DNA of 64,000 bases. Source: Denitratimonas tolerans (lineage in GTDB: Bacteria > Pseudomonadota > Gammaproteobacteria > Xanthomonadales > Xanthomonadaceae). The notes beneath the pieces were generated by a model, which made no database searches, had not been told where the DNA came from, and saw only the letters and a list, made by a program, of their open reading frames with translations. The translations under genes and the position numbers were made by a program. The DNA lies in assembly GCF_037203605.1 (NCBI RefSeq), contig NZ_JBBDHC010000012.1, positions 54,106 to 118,105 on the forward strand. The letters run 5' to 3'. How positions within the stretch are numbered: the stretch's first letter is position 1; the number at the start of each line of letters is the position of its first letter. Shown piece by piece: positions 46,961-55,145 of this stretch.

Positions 46961-47602
46961 ATGGTGGTAGCGGCAAATCCCCGATTGCGGAATGCCCTGA
47001 CGCTGTTTTCCGCGCGCGACTGTGTGGTCTGCCACCGGGTTCGCCTGGTGCTTGCGGCGAAGGGCGTCACCTACGAGATGGTACCGGTGGATCCCAACCA
47101 TCCGCCGGAAGACCTGATCGACCTCAACCCGTTCCACTCGGTCCCGACCCTGGTCGATAGGGATCTGGTGCTGTATGCCGCCTCAGTGGTGTCCGAGTAC
47201 CTGGACGAGCGTTATCCGCATCCGCCGCTGATGCCGATCGACCCGCTGTCGCGCGCGCGCCTGCGCCTGGCGATGCTGCGCATCGAGCACGAGTGGGTGC
47301 CGCAGATCCAGGCGATCCAGCATGGTGCCAAGGCACAGATCGACAGCGGCCGCAAGCGCCTCAAGGAACTCCTGCTGGCATCGCTGCCGCTGTTCAAGGC
47401 CTCGCGCTTTTTCCTCAATCAGGAAATGAGCCTGGCCGATTGCGCCATGGCCCCGATCATCTGGCGCCTGCCTGCGCTGGGCATCTCCCTGCCCAAGGAC
47501 GCGCATCCGATCGAGGACTACGGCCAGCGCATCTTCCGCAGCCCCGGGTTTGCCCGCAGCCTCACGCCCGAAGAGCGCCTCCTGGCCGAGCTTCCAGCGT
47601 GA
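46961..47602 (+). CDS. sspA: Stringent starvation protein A
   Basis: A 213-residue glutathione-S-transferase-fold protein. SspA binds RNA polymerase and alters transcription in starvation or acid stress, without classic GST activity. The thioredoxin-fold half (about 1-90) opens LTLFSARDCVVCHRVRLVL and contains NPFHSVPTLVDRDLVLY; the helical half follows. It comes 64 bases after petC and overlaps sspB, the usual pair. A start ATG at 46961 lies after CGGGAGGTAGGCA. Confidence 0.94.
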   Translation: MVVAANPRLRNALTLFSARDCVVCHRVRLVLAAKGVTYEMVPVDPNHPPEDLIDLNPFHSVPTLVDRDLVLYAASVVSEYLDERYPHPPLMPIDPLSRARLRLAMLRIEHEWVPQIQAIQHGAKAQIDSGRKRLKELLLASLPLFKASRFFLNQEMSLADCAMAPIIWRLPALGISLPKDAHPIEDYGQRIFRSPGFARSLTPEERLLAELPA

Positions 47603-48048
47603 CCGACGCCGCTGCCCCGGTGCCGATGACGTCCAATCGCCCCTATCTGATCCGGGCGATGTACGAGTGGATCGGCGACAACGGAATGACGCCGTACCTG
47701 CTGGTGGACGCCGGCGTGGCCGGCGTGCGCGTGCCGCCGGGCGTGGCGCGCGATGGCAAGGTCGTGCTGAACGTGGCGGCGCGTGCGGTGTCCCAGCTTG
47801 ATCTCGGCAACCAGTCGATCCACTTCCTCGCGCGCTTCGGCGGCGTCAGCCAGAGCGTCGAGGTTCCGGTGGCCGCGGTCCAGGCGATTTACGCGCAGGA
47901 GACCGGGCAGGGAATGATGATGGCACCCGAGCCTCAGGATGCGGACGCTGTCCGCGATGGCGATCCGTTCGGCGATGTCGTGCCACCCCCGGACCCCGCC
48001 CCCGGCGGTGCCCCCAGGCGCGGTTCGCACCTGCGCGTGGTCAAGTAG
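47599..48048 (+). CDS. sspB: ClpXP protease specificity-enhancing factor SspB
   Basis: The SspB adaptor binds ssrA-tagged proteins and delivers them to ClpXP. The conserved core begins RPYLIRAMYEWIGDNGMTPYLLVD and includes VVLNVAARAV and a C-terminal XB-like tail (RRGSHLRVVK) that docks on ClpX. The start is uncertain. GTG at 47599 overlaps the sspA stop (GTGA) and gives 149 residues, whereas ATG at 47626 gives 140. The overlap favours the former. The role with sspA is conserved. Confidence 0.92.
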   Translation: MTDAAAPVPMTSNRPYLIRAMYEWIGDNGMTPYLLVDAGVAGVRVPPGVARDGKVVLNVAARAVSQLDLGNQSIHFLARFGGVSQSVEVPVAAVQAIYAQETGQGMMMAPEPQDADAVRDGDPFGDVVPPPDPAPGGAPRRGSHLRVVK

Positions 48049-48171
48049 CCGACCCGAGTGCCGGCGGGCGATTCGGCGCGGTTTCGGTTGCCGCGCACTG
48101 CACTTTTCGAAGAACGTTCGCGACAGTTGCGCAGGTGCCGGGATTGGCCTGACCGGGTGCGGGGCCTCGCA

Positions 48172-48573
48172 TCAGCTGTCGCTGCCGGGCCTGGTGCCGC
48201 CCCCAAGCCGAAGACTCACCTGCCAGCCAGCCCCCGGCCCGCCTTCGGGCGTCGCCAGCGGCTCGGGCTGCGGCAGGGGCGGCATGCGCAGCCACTGCAG
48301 ATCGGCCCCTAGCAGTTCGAGATAACCGCGCTGGCGATCATGACCGCTGGCGGAAAACTCGAAGCGGTAGCGCCGCAGCGGCCGGATCCATCCGTCAGGC
48401 GCGCGCTTGAGGCGCAGGCGTTCCAGTACGACGGTGTGATCGAGCCATTGGACCCCGCTTTCACTGCAGGCCCGCTGGCCGTAGTGCGCGGCCACTTCGG
48501 CGGCGCCGCGCGCGCTGACCCATGCGAGGGCAACGGTGCCGAAGATGGCAAGGGCAATGATGGCCGATAGCAT
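48172..48573 (-). CDS. DUF3301-family membrane-anchored protein
   Basis: A 133-residue protein with an N-terminal hydrophobic helix (about 2-20) and a small beta-rich domain. The segment WLDHTVVLERLRLKRAPDGW and RRYRFEFSASGHDR match the DUF3301 pattern (a basic/aromatic repeat of YRFEFS). Length is normal for the family. The function of DUF3301 proteins is not established. The ATG at 48573 is preferred because it puts the membrane helix at the N-terminus; a longer frame from 48885 has no such support. Confidence 0.75.
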   Translation of the reverse strand: MLSAIIALAIFGTVALAWVSARGAAEVAAHYGQRACSESGVQWLDHTVVLERLRLKRAPDGWIRPLRRYRFEFSASGHDRQRGYLELLGADLQWLRMPPLPQPEPLATPEGGPGAGWQVSLRLGGGTRPGSDS

Positions 48574-48795
48574 GGGCACGGTCGCACGATGGGGTGTCCG
48601 GAGGATGGGGGCGCGGGATGCCGGATGCAAGGACCCTGGCCGCGACATTCGCCGGCTCGCTGCGCCGGGCGTGGCGTTCGTGCAGGAGCAGGCGAACGTG
48701 CCCGCGAGGTTCGCCCGGAGCGGTCGGAACGTCCGGCAATTTCCGGCCTGGAAACGCCGCTTTGCACGCGCCACATGCCGGTGCGCCGGAGGGGC

Positions 48796-48838
48796 TTGAC
48801 CTATGTCAATGCCGCACCGTGGAGCCAACGCGTACAGT
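48796..48838 (+). promoter_or_regulatory. FNR/DNR-type box and -10 element of the nor operon
   Basis: TTGACCTATGTCAA at 48796-48809 is a perfect inverted repeat TTGAC-N4-GTCAA, the consensus of FNR/DNR/NNR regulators. TACAGT at 48833-48838 lies so that a start about 48844 puts the box centre at -41.5, the class II activator position. The box is about 110 bases before the first gene of the nor operon. The remaining bases of the 345-base gap from 48574 to 48918 hold no gene. Confidence 0.8.
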
Positions 48839-48918
48839 TTCCAGGTGTCATGCGGGCCGTGGTGCGTTCGGGACAGTCCCTGCATCGCGGCGTCAACCTT
48901 CCTGCGGGGGAAACCACG

Positions 48919-49191
48919 ATGCAGCGATTCTTCGATCTGGTGATTTCGGTGCTGGGCACCGTGGCAGCGATGCTGCTGTCATGGCCGTACTGGCGTGATT
49001 ATGAATACTGGGCAGAGTCCCAGACGGCGTGGATGGTCTACTTCGCCGGCGGCTTCCTGCTGTCGGTCTATGTGTTCTATGCGTTCATCGGCAGCACCCG
49101 GATCCTGTTCGGCCACGCCGCCGACGAGGCGCGCCAGGCCAAGGCTGCCGAAGGCGAGTGCTGCAAGAAGGCTGAAGGAGATCGGGCATGA
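48919..49191 (+). CDS. Small two-helix membrane protein of the nor operon
   Basis: A 90-residue protein with two membrane helices (about 7-24 and 38-58) and a soluble tail bearing adjacent cysteines (81-82) in a Glu/Lys-rich context. Its TGA overlaps the norC ATG (ATGA), and the FNR/DNR promoter lies directly upstream. This makes it the first gene of the operon. It resembles in size and position the third subunit reported in the Thermus nitric oxide reductase (NorH), but sequence relationship is not claimed. It may assist assembly or stability. GGGGGAAACCACG before the ATG supports the start. Confidence 0.6.
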   Translation: MQRFFDLVISVLGTVAAMLLSWPYWRDYEYWAESQTAWMVYFAGGFLLSVYVFYAFIGSTRILFGHAADEARQAKAAEGECCKKAEGDRA

Positions 49192-50183
49192 CCTGCACAT
49201 CGGGTGATCGCAGTTGCGAAACCCCGCGGCGACGCGGGGCACTGATCGTCCTCGCGCTGATGGCGGCGATCTTCTTCTTCCTGTCGTGGGCGTCCTTCGT
49301 CGACGAGCGTGGACAGGCCGTGCCGGATGATTTCAGCTACAAGGGTTTCTCGGCCGATGAAGGCAAGCGTGTGTTCCAGGCGTACAACTGCATGGGCTGC
49401 CACACCATCGTGGGCAACGGTGCCTATTTCGGTCCGGACCTGACGAACATCTATCAGGACACCGGCCCGGCTTGGCTCGAGGCCTTCATCCCGTCGGCGG
49501 CGAGCTGGCCCACGGGCGGTGCCGTCCGCACGCACCTGATCACCCCCGAGCAGCAGCAGGAGGCCGGAGCGACGACGCTGGAGGAGTACGTGGCGAAGTA
49601 CGCCGGTGTCGCCGATCGCATCGAGCGCCGCGGCGGCACGCCCTCGCACATGCCCAACCTGCCGTTCCGGGAAGGTGAAGTCGCCAAGCTGATCGCGTTC
49701 TTCCGCTACACCTCGGCAATGAACACCGAGGGTTGGCCGCCCAAGGTGGAAACCGGAACCCTGGAGCAGCGCCTGCGGCTCATCAAGCCTGCGGCTGCGG
49801 CACCGGCACCGGCACCGGCCGCCGCCGCGGCACCTGCCGCAGCGGCGAATGCGCCCGAGGCGGCCCCGGCAGTCGATCCGGCACAGGAGGGGGCGGCGCT
49901 GGTGGCCAACTATGGCTGCACCGCCTGCCACGCCGCCGACCAGACGCGCATGATCGGCCCGGGCTGGGGCGGGCTCTACAACAGCCTGGTGACGCTGGCT
50001 GACGGCACGACCGTGACGGCGGATCAGGCCTATCTCACCACGTCGATCCGCGAGCCCGATGCCCAGATCGCCGAGGGCTTTCCCGCCGGCGTCATGCCGG
50101 CGTATTCCAGCATCCTGAGTGATGCGGAAGTCGATGCGATGGTGGCCTACCTCGTGTCGCTCAACAACGGGGAGAAGCACTAA
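49188..50183 (+). CDS. norC: Nitric oxide reductase cytochrome c subunit with an extra haem-c domain
   Basis: A 331-residue NorC with a membrane anchor (about 18-36) and the usual haem site CMGCH (68-72) with likely Met155 ligand in SHMPNLPF. This part alone matches normal NorC length (about 190 residues). An Ala/Pro linker (201-231) then leads to a second c-type domain with CTACH (244-248) and Met303 in GVMPAY, similar to the C-terminal cytochrome domain of caa3 oxidase subunit II. NorC passes electrons to NorB; the added haem could accept electrons directly from bc1 or another donor. It starts inside the preceding gene and shares one base with norB. Confidence 0.9.
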   Translation: MTCTSGDRSCETPRRRGALIVLALMAAIFFFLSWASFVDERGQAVPDDFSYKGFSADEGKRVFQAYNCMGCHTIVGNGAYFGPDLTNIYQDTGPAWLEAFIPSAASWPTGGAVRTHLITPEQQQEAGATTLEEYVAKYAGVADRIERRGGTPSHMPNLPFREGEVAKLIAFFRYTSAMNTEGWPPKVETGTLEQRLRLIKPAAAAPAPAPAAAAAPAAAANAPEAAPAVDPAQEGAALVANYGCTACHAADQTRMIGPGWGGLYNSLVTLADGTTVTADQAYLTTSIREPDAQIAEGFPAGVMPAYSSILSDAEVDAMVAYLVSLNNGEKH

Positions 50184-51880
50184 TGCGCATCACCTATGAA
50201 ACACAGAAGCTGAGCATGCGCTTCTTCATGCTGATGCTCGTGCTGTTCGGGATGCAGGTCATCTATGGAATGATCCTGGCCGCACAGCAGGCCGATCCGG
50301 CCCTGCTCGCGGGCGTGATCAACTTCAACGTGGCGCGTGCCAGCCACCTGAGCCTGGGCATCCTCTGGATCGTGTGCGGATTCATCGGGTCGGCGCTGTT
50401 CGTCACGCCGCTCCTGGCCAAGCGCGATATCGTGGCACCGTGGCTCGTGCACCTGCTCTTTTACGCGGTCATCATCATCGTCGTCTGGAACCTGTACACC
50501 CAGTTCTTCGCGCAGACTGGCGTCGCCGGCTGGGCCGCGGGGCAGCCGTGGCTGCAGAACGGCCTGGAATACATCGAGATGGGCCGCGCCGCCGCCGTTG
50601 GCGTCCTGGTCGGGTTCCTGATCCTCGCCTTCGTGGTGCTCAAGACCTTCCCGCCGATGCGGCAGTGGAACGAGATCCACTGGGGCCTTGGCCTGGGCGT
50701 CTCGATGCTGGTGGTGGTGTGGATATTCGGCATGTTCTACGTGCCGCGCATCGATGTGCAGGAGTATTTCCGCTGGTACGTGGTCCACTACTGGGTCGAA
50801 GGCGTGTGGGAAGTGATCCACATCACCCTCGTGGGTGCATTCCTGGTGCTGATGTTCAAGGCCAACGTGCGCTCGATCGGCTTTGCGGTGTTCTGGGGCG
50901 TGTCCTTCGTGTGGCTGTCGGGCCTGATTGGCAACGCGCACCACTACTTCTGGATCGGTACGCCGGAGTTCTGGCAGTTCTGGGGTTCGCTGTTCAGCGC
51001 GCTCGAACCGCTGCCGCTGATCTTCTGTTTCTGGCACATCTACCTGGATGCACACGCCAACGACCGTCCGCTGGTCAACGCCCCGGCCTTCTACTTCCTG
51101 CTGGGTTCGGCCACGCTCGAGTTGGTGGGCGCCGGCATCCTCGGCTTCGTGATGACCTTCGCCCTGACCAACGTCTGGTCGCACGGCACCTGGGTCACCG
51201 CGGGTCACGGCCACCTGGCGCTGTTCGGCACCTTCGGCATGCTCGGCATCGGCTCGGCCTACTGGGCGATCCCGGCAGTGCGCAAGTTCGCCCACTTCGA
51301 CCAGAAGCTGGGCAAGCTGGGCTTCTGGCTGCTGTTCACCGGTATCCTCGGGGTCGCGCTGAGCTTTGCCTGGGGTGGAACCATCCAGATTTACGTCTAT
51401 CGCATCCTTGGCCTTGACTGGTTCGGTGGCGACGTGTTCCCGGCAATGAACATCTACAAGGTGCTGTTGCCGACCTTCGGATTCCTGTTCATGGTCGGCG
51501 CGCTGGTGGTGATCTATGACCTGATCACGCTGGGGCGGCGTGCTGGCGACGAGAACTTCACCGCGGCCGACGTCGTGGCGGAACCGGCGGCACCGGCGAC
51601 CGGCTGGAGCCGTCCGCTGACCGGGTTCGAGGCCGGCATCTGGATGCTGTTCATGTGGATATTCGGCCTGCTGGTCACGTTCGGCCTGCTGAGCTTCAAC
51701 CTGGATCGGGTGCGCGTCGCGGGTGATCCCATGCTGCCCTACCTGCTCTCGGGGATTGGTAATCTGGGCCTCCTGCTGGTGACGTTCGGTTTCGTGTGGC
51801 GCTTCACCGCCTCGCTGACCTCGCGCATCCGCAGGGCGCACTCGCACCCGCTGCCGGAGCCGGATCTGTCGGCAACCTGA
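50183..51880 (+). CDS. norB: Nitric oxide reductase catalytic subunit NorB
   Basis: The 565-residue catalytic subunit reduces two NO to N2O at a haem b3-FeB site. Residues match cNOR: His55 and His344 for haem b, His342 for haem b3 (AGHGHLALF), His202, His253 and His254 for FeB (HYWVEG and NAHHYFW), and Glu206 and Glu210 (VEGVWEVI) for the active-site acid. About 12 membrane helices can be drawn. The start shares the A of the norC TAA. It shows no oxidase-type copper ligands, so a terminal oxidase is excluded. norD, norQ and norE are not adjacent. Confidence 0.94.
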   Translation: MRITYETQKLSMRFFMLMLVLFGMQVIYGMILAAQQADPALLAGVINFNVARASHLSLGILWIVCGFIGSALFVTPLLAKRDIVAPWLVHLLFYAVIIIVVWNLYTQFFAQTGVAGWAAGQPWLQNGLEYIEMGRAAAVGVLVGFLILAFVVLKTFPPMRQWNEIHWGLGLGVSMLVVVWIFGMFYVPRIDVQEYFRWYVVHYWVEGVWEVIHITLVGAFLVLMFKANVRSIGFAVFWGVSFVWLSGLIGNAHHYFWIGTPEFWQFWGSLFSALEPLPLIFCFWHIYLDAHANDRPLVNAPAFYFLLGSATLELVGAGILGFVMTFALTNVWSHGTWVTAGHGHLALFGTFGMLGIGSAYWAIPAVRKFAHFDQKLGKLGFWLLFTGILGVALSFAWGGTIQIYVYRILGLDWFGGDVFPAMNIYKVLLPTFGFLFMVGALVVIYDLITLGRRAGDENFTAADVVAEPAAPATGWSRPLTGFEAGIWMLFMWIFGLLVTFGLLSFNLDRVRVAGDPMLPYLLSGIGNLGLLLVTFGFVWRFTASLTSRIRRAHSHPLPEPDLSAT

Positions 51881-51892
51881 GTGCCTTGCATG

Positions 51893-51923
51893 CCGCCGGC
51901 TCCCGCAGCGCGGGAGCCGGCGG
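51893..51923. other. Perfect 14-bp hairpin after norB
   Basis: CCGCCGGCTCCCGC pairs with GCGGGAGCCGGCGG around AGC. It precedes the main terminator by seven bases and could help to stabilise the nor transcript end. Confidence 0.45.
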
Positions 51924-51929
51924 AGTCGC

Positions 51930-51965
51930 AAAAAAGCCGCGCCCCTTCCAGGGCGCGGCTTTTTT
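51930..51965. terminator. Bidirectional rho-independent terminator
   Basis: Six A, then GCCGCGCCC-CTTCCA-GGGCGCGGC, then six T. The stem is perfect and reads well on both strands, ending norB on one side and the convergent nucleotidase on the other. Confidence 0.92.
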
Positions 51966-52019
51966 GCGTGGGCGTGGCTCTCGGAGCCGGCGCGGCGGCC
52001 GCCGCGCGTTCCGTCTCGT

Positions 52020-52976
52020 TCAGCGCGGGTTGGAAACCCCGTGCGGAACGTGGCCTGTGGCGACATGGCGCGCGGCGTTCTCGATGTTGTGCCGCGAGTC
52101 GTCGAAGAAGATGTCGGCCCCGAAGGCTTCCAGGAACGGCCCCTTGTCGCGCCCGCCCAGGAACAGCGCCTCGTCCAGGCGCACGCCCCAGTGGCGCAGG
52201 GTCAGGATGACGCGCTTGTGCGCCGGTGCCGAACGCGCCGTCACCAGCGCGGTGCGCAACGGCCCTTCCTCCGGCGGAAACGCCTCCTGGATCTGGTGCA
52301 GCGCGTGCAGGAAACCGCGGAACGGGCCGGCCGAAAGCGGCGTCTGGGCCAGTTCGCGCTCGTTGCGGGCAAACGCCTCCAGGCCGTCTTCCTGCGAAAT
52401 GCGCTCGGATTCGTCGCCGAAGATCACCGCATCGCCGTCGAAGGCTACCCGCAGCTGGGCATTGATCGGAGGCGTCGTGCGCGCCGGCAGGATGGTCGCC
52501 GCCGCCACGCCGTTGTCGAGCGAGCCACGTACCGATTCAGGATTGGCCGACAGGAACAGGTGCGCGCCGAATGGTCGGATGTAGGGCCAGACCGGCGCGC
52601 CGCTGGTGAAGGCGGCGCGCACGATGCCCAGCTCGTAGCGTTCGATCGAATTGAAGATGCGCAGGCCGGTGTCGGAGGAATTGCGCGACAGCAGGATGAC
52701 CTCGATGCGCGGTACGCCGGGCCGCTGCAGCGCATCGAGCGCGAGCAGCTTCTTGACCAGAGGAAAGGCCATGCCCGGTTCCAGCGGCAGATCCTCGCGG
52801 CTGCGCTGGAAGTTGGCGTAGGCGTCCACGCCCTCGCTCTCGAACACCGCGTGGCTGTCTTCCAGGTCGAACAGCGCGCGCGCCGACAGCGCCACCACCA
52901 GGCGTTCTTGGTCAGGTGCCGCGGCGCGCTGTGGATTGATCTGGATGATCGCCGGATCAGACGGTGAACTGCTCAT
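52020..52976 (-). CDS. 5'-nucleotidase (cytosolic NT5C1-like family)
   Basis: A 318-residue nucleotidase-type phosphatase of the family related to cytosolic 5'-nucleotidase 1. Seen are LVVALSARALFDLEDSH at the N-terminus, RIEVILLSRNSSDTGLRIFNS, LRVAFDGDAVIFGDESE (catalytic acid pair) and ADIFFDDSRHN. Likely substrates are AMP or other mononucleotides. The gene overlaps nadK by 20 bases on the same strand, so it is co-expressed with NAD kinase and may act on NMN or AMP pools. Confidence 0.85.
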   Translation of the reverse strand: MSSSPSDPAIIQINPQRAAAPDQERLVVALSARALFDLEDSHAVFESEGVDAYANFQRSREDLPLEPGMAFPLVKKLLALDALQRPGVPRIEVILLSRNSSDTGLRIFNSIERYELGIVRAAFTSGAPVWPYIRPFGAHLFLSANPESVRGSLDNGVAAATILPARTTPPINAQLRVAFDGDAVIFGDESERISQEDGLEAFARNERELAQTPLSAGPFRGFLHALHQIQEAFPPEEGPLRTALVTARSAPAHKRVILTLRHWGVRLDEALFLGGRDKGPFLEAFGADIFFDDSRHNIENAARHVATGHVPHGVSNPR

Positions 52977-53727
52977 CGAGGATGCGCTCTTCCATGTTGT
53001 GCTCGGGATCGAACAGCAGGGTCACGGTGCGTCCGGCCGACTCGCGGATGGTCACTTCGGCGATGTCGCGCACTTCGAAGGAATCGGCGGTGGCGCTGAC
53101 CGGGCGCTTCCAGGCATCGAGGATCTCGAAGCGCACCTCGGTGTCGTTGCGCAGGATCGCCCCGCGCCAGCGGCGCGGGCGGAACGGGCTGATCGGCGTC
53201 ATCGCCAGCACCGCGCTGCCCAGCGGCAGGATCGGACCGTGTGCCGAAAGGTTGTAGGCGGTGCTTCCCGCCGGCGTGGACACCAGCACACCGTCGCAGA
53301 CCAGTTCGTCCAGGCGCGCGGTGCCGTTGAGATAGACGCGGATCTTGGCTGCCTGTTTGGTCTGGCGCAGCAGCGAGACCTCGTTGAAGGCCAGCGCGCC
53401 GACGCGCCCGCCGGCATCGGTGATGGCGGTCATTTCCAGCGGTTTGAACGTGGTGGCCTCGGCCGCGGCGAGGCGTTCGGGCAGCTCCTCGATCCTGAGC
53501 TGGTTGAGCAGGAACCCGACCGAGCCGGCGCGCATCCCGTAGATCGGCTTGTTCAGATCCATGTGCCGGTGCAGGGTCTGCAGCATGAAGCCGTCGCCAC
53601 CCAGCGGCACGATCACGTCGGCGTCCTGCGGCACCACGTTGCCATAGCGCGCTTCGAGCGCGGCCAGGATCGGCTGCACCTCGGGGGTACGGCTGGCAAG
53701 GAAGGCGATGCGCTGCAGGCTGTCCAC
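52957..53727 (-). CDS. nadK: NAD kinase
   Basis: The 256-residue kinase phosphorylates NAD to NADP. The catalytic GGDGFMLQTLH (Asp), the nucleotide site FNEVSLLR and DGVLVSTPAGSTAYNLSAHGP are complete. The start is GTG at 53727: GGTGGAG lies six bases before it and the length agrees with short gammaproteobacterial NAD kinases. Longer frames extend into the divergent yebC region and lack family sequence. The C-terminus lies under the nucleotidase start. Confidence 0.93.
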   Translation of the reverse strand: MDSLQRIAFLASRTPEVQPILAALEARYGNVVPQDADVIVPLGGDGFMLQTLHRHMDLNKPIYGMRAGSVGFLLNQLRIEELPERLAAAEATTFKPLEMTAITDAGGRVGALAFNEVSLLRQTKQAAKIRVYLNGTARLDELVCDGVLVSTPAGSTAYNLSAHGPILPLGSAVLAMTPISPFRPRRWRGAILRNDTEVRFEILDAWKRPVSATADSFEVRDIAEVTIRESAGRTVTLLFDPEHNMEERILDEQFTV

Positions 53728-53854
53728 GACGGACTCCACCGGAACCGAAGGCTGCACTTTACCCCGAATGGCGCAAACGGCAGCGCACTGCCGGAAACCG
53801 GCGGCCGGCATAGTAGAATCACCGTCCGATTCCACACGTTGCAGACGGTTCCAC

Positions 53855-54598
53855 ATGGCAGGACACAGCAAGTGGGCGAACATCCAGCACCGCAAGAACG
53901 CGCAGGACGCCAAGCGCGGCAAGATGTTCACCAAGATCATCCGCGAGATCACCGTCGCCGCACGCACCGGCGGCGGCGATCCGGCATCCAACCCGCGCCT
54001 GCGGCTGGCCATCGACAAGGGCCTGGCCGCGAACATGAACAAGGACAACATCGAGCGCGCCATCAAGAAGGCCACCGGCGAACTTGAGGGCGTGACCTAC
54101 GAGGAAATCCGCTACGAGGGCTACGCGCCCGGCGGCGTGGCGGTGATCGTGGACACGATGACCGACAACCGCCAGCGCACCGTGGCAGAAGTGCGCCACG
54201 CCTTCGGCAAGTTCGGTGGCAACCTTGGCACCGATGGCTCGGTCGGCTTCATGTTCAAGCGCCTCGGCGTGGCCTCGTTCGCGCCCGGTGCGGATGAGGA
54301 CAGGGTGACCGAGATCGCCATCGATGCCGGTGCCGACGACGTGGTGACCTATCCCGAGGACGGCTCGATCGACGTGCTCGCCGCGCCCGAGAACTTCGAC
54401 GCGGTGCTGGCCGCCTTCGAGGCCGCCGGCCTGAAGCCCGATGAAAGCGAAGTGACCCTGCGGGCCGACAACGACATCGCGGTCACAGGCGAGACTGCGA
54501 CCTCGGTGGCCAAGATGCTCGACTGGCTGGAGGACCTGGACGACGTGCAGAACGTCTATTCCAACGCCGACCTTCCGCCCGACGCCTTCGACTACTGA
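53855..54598 (+). CDS. yebC: YebC/PmpR family transcriptional regulator
   Basis: A 247-residue YebC protein. Homologues bind DNA as regulators, and recent work links some to translation of proline stretches. MAGHSKWANIQHRKNAQDAKRGK, the all-helical domain I, and the conserved YEGYAPGGVAVIVD and TDNRQRTVAEVRHAF are diagnostic. It lies 6 bases before ruvC, the conserved arrangement. The ATG at 53855 matches the family N-terminus. Confidence 0.95.
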   Translation: MAGHSKWANIQHRKNAQDAKRGKMFTKIIREITVAARTGGGDPASNPRLRLAIDKGLAANMNKDNIERAIKKATGELEGVTYEEIRYEGYAPGGVAVIVDTMTDNRQRTVAEVRHAFGKFGGNLGTDGSVGFMFKRLGVASFAPGADEDRVTEIAIDAGADDVVTYPEDGSIDVLAAPENFDAVLAAFEAAGLKPDESEVTLRADNDIAVTGETATSVAKMLDWLEDLDDVQNVYSNADLPPDAFDY

Positions 54599-54604
54599 CC
54601 GGGC

Positions 54605-55144
54605 ATGGGGATGCCGGCCGCGGCGCGCATACTCGGCATTGATCCCGGCTCCCAGCGCACCGGCGTGGGCATCATCGATGTCGATGCGGCGGGCCGGATC
54701 AGCCACGTGCACCACGTCGCGATCAACCTCCTGGCGGCCGAAACCTTCCCGCTGCGCCTGCGCCTCCTGCTCGACGGGCTGTGGGAACTCATCGCGTGTT
54801 TTTCCCCGAGCGAAGTTTCGGTCGAACAGGTCTTCCTGTCGAACAACGCGATGAGCGCGCTCAAGCTCGGGCAGGCGCGCGGGGCGGCGATAGCCGCCTG
54901 TGTCGCACGCGACCTGCCGGTGAGCGAGTACGCCGCCAAGGAGATCAAGCTCGGCCTGGTGGGCAGCGGCAGCGCCGACAAGACCCAGGTCCAGCACATG
55001 GTGGGCGTGATGCTCGGCCTTTCCGGCAGGCTTCAGCCCGATGCCGCCGATGCCCTCGCCGTGGCCATCACCCACGCCCACGTTCGCGCCAGCGCCGCCC
55101 GCCTGGGCGTCGCCGCGCGCGTGGCCTGGGGCAGGAAGAGGTGA
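54605..55144 (+). CDS. ruvC: Holliday junction endonuclease RuvC
   Basis: A 179-residue resolvase that cuts Holliday junctions symmetrically. The acidic catalytic residues are in ILGIDPGSQRTGVGI (Asp), VSVEQVFLSNN (Glu) and QPDAADALAVAITHAH (Asp pair). It has normal length and begins 6 bases after yebC. ruvA follows after a 202-base gap filled with repeats. Confidence 0.95.
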   Translation: MGMPAAARILGIDPGSQRTGVGIIDVDAAGRISHVHHVAINLLAAETFPLRLRLLLDGLWELIACFSPSEVSVEQVFLSNNAMSALKLGQARGAAIAACVARDLPVSEYAAKEIKLGLVGSGSADKTQVQHMVGVMLGLSGRLQPDAADALAVAITHAHVRASAARLGVAARVAWGRKR

Positions 55145-55145
55145 G

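Noticed and set aside
48589..48918. Coding readings upstream of the small nor-operon protein
   Set aside because: They lack a ribosome site and cross the FNR/DNR promoter. The two-helix protein starting at 48919 has both a ribosome site and hydrophobic structure.
50183..51880. NorB as a terminal haem-copper oxidase subunit I
   Set aside because: The HxWVEGVWE motif and glutamates at the active site mark a nitric oxide reductase, and the His-Tyr copper ligands of oxidases are absent.
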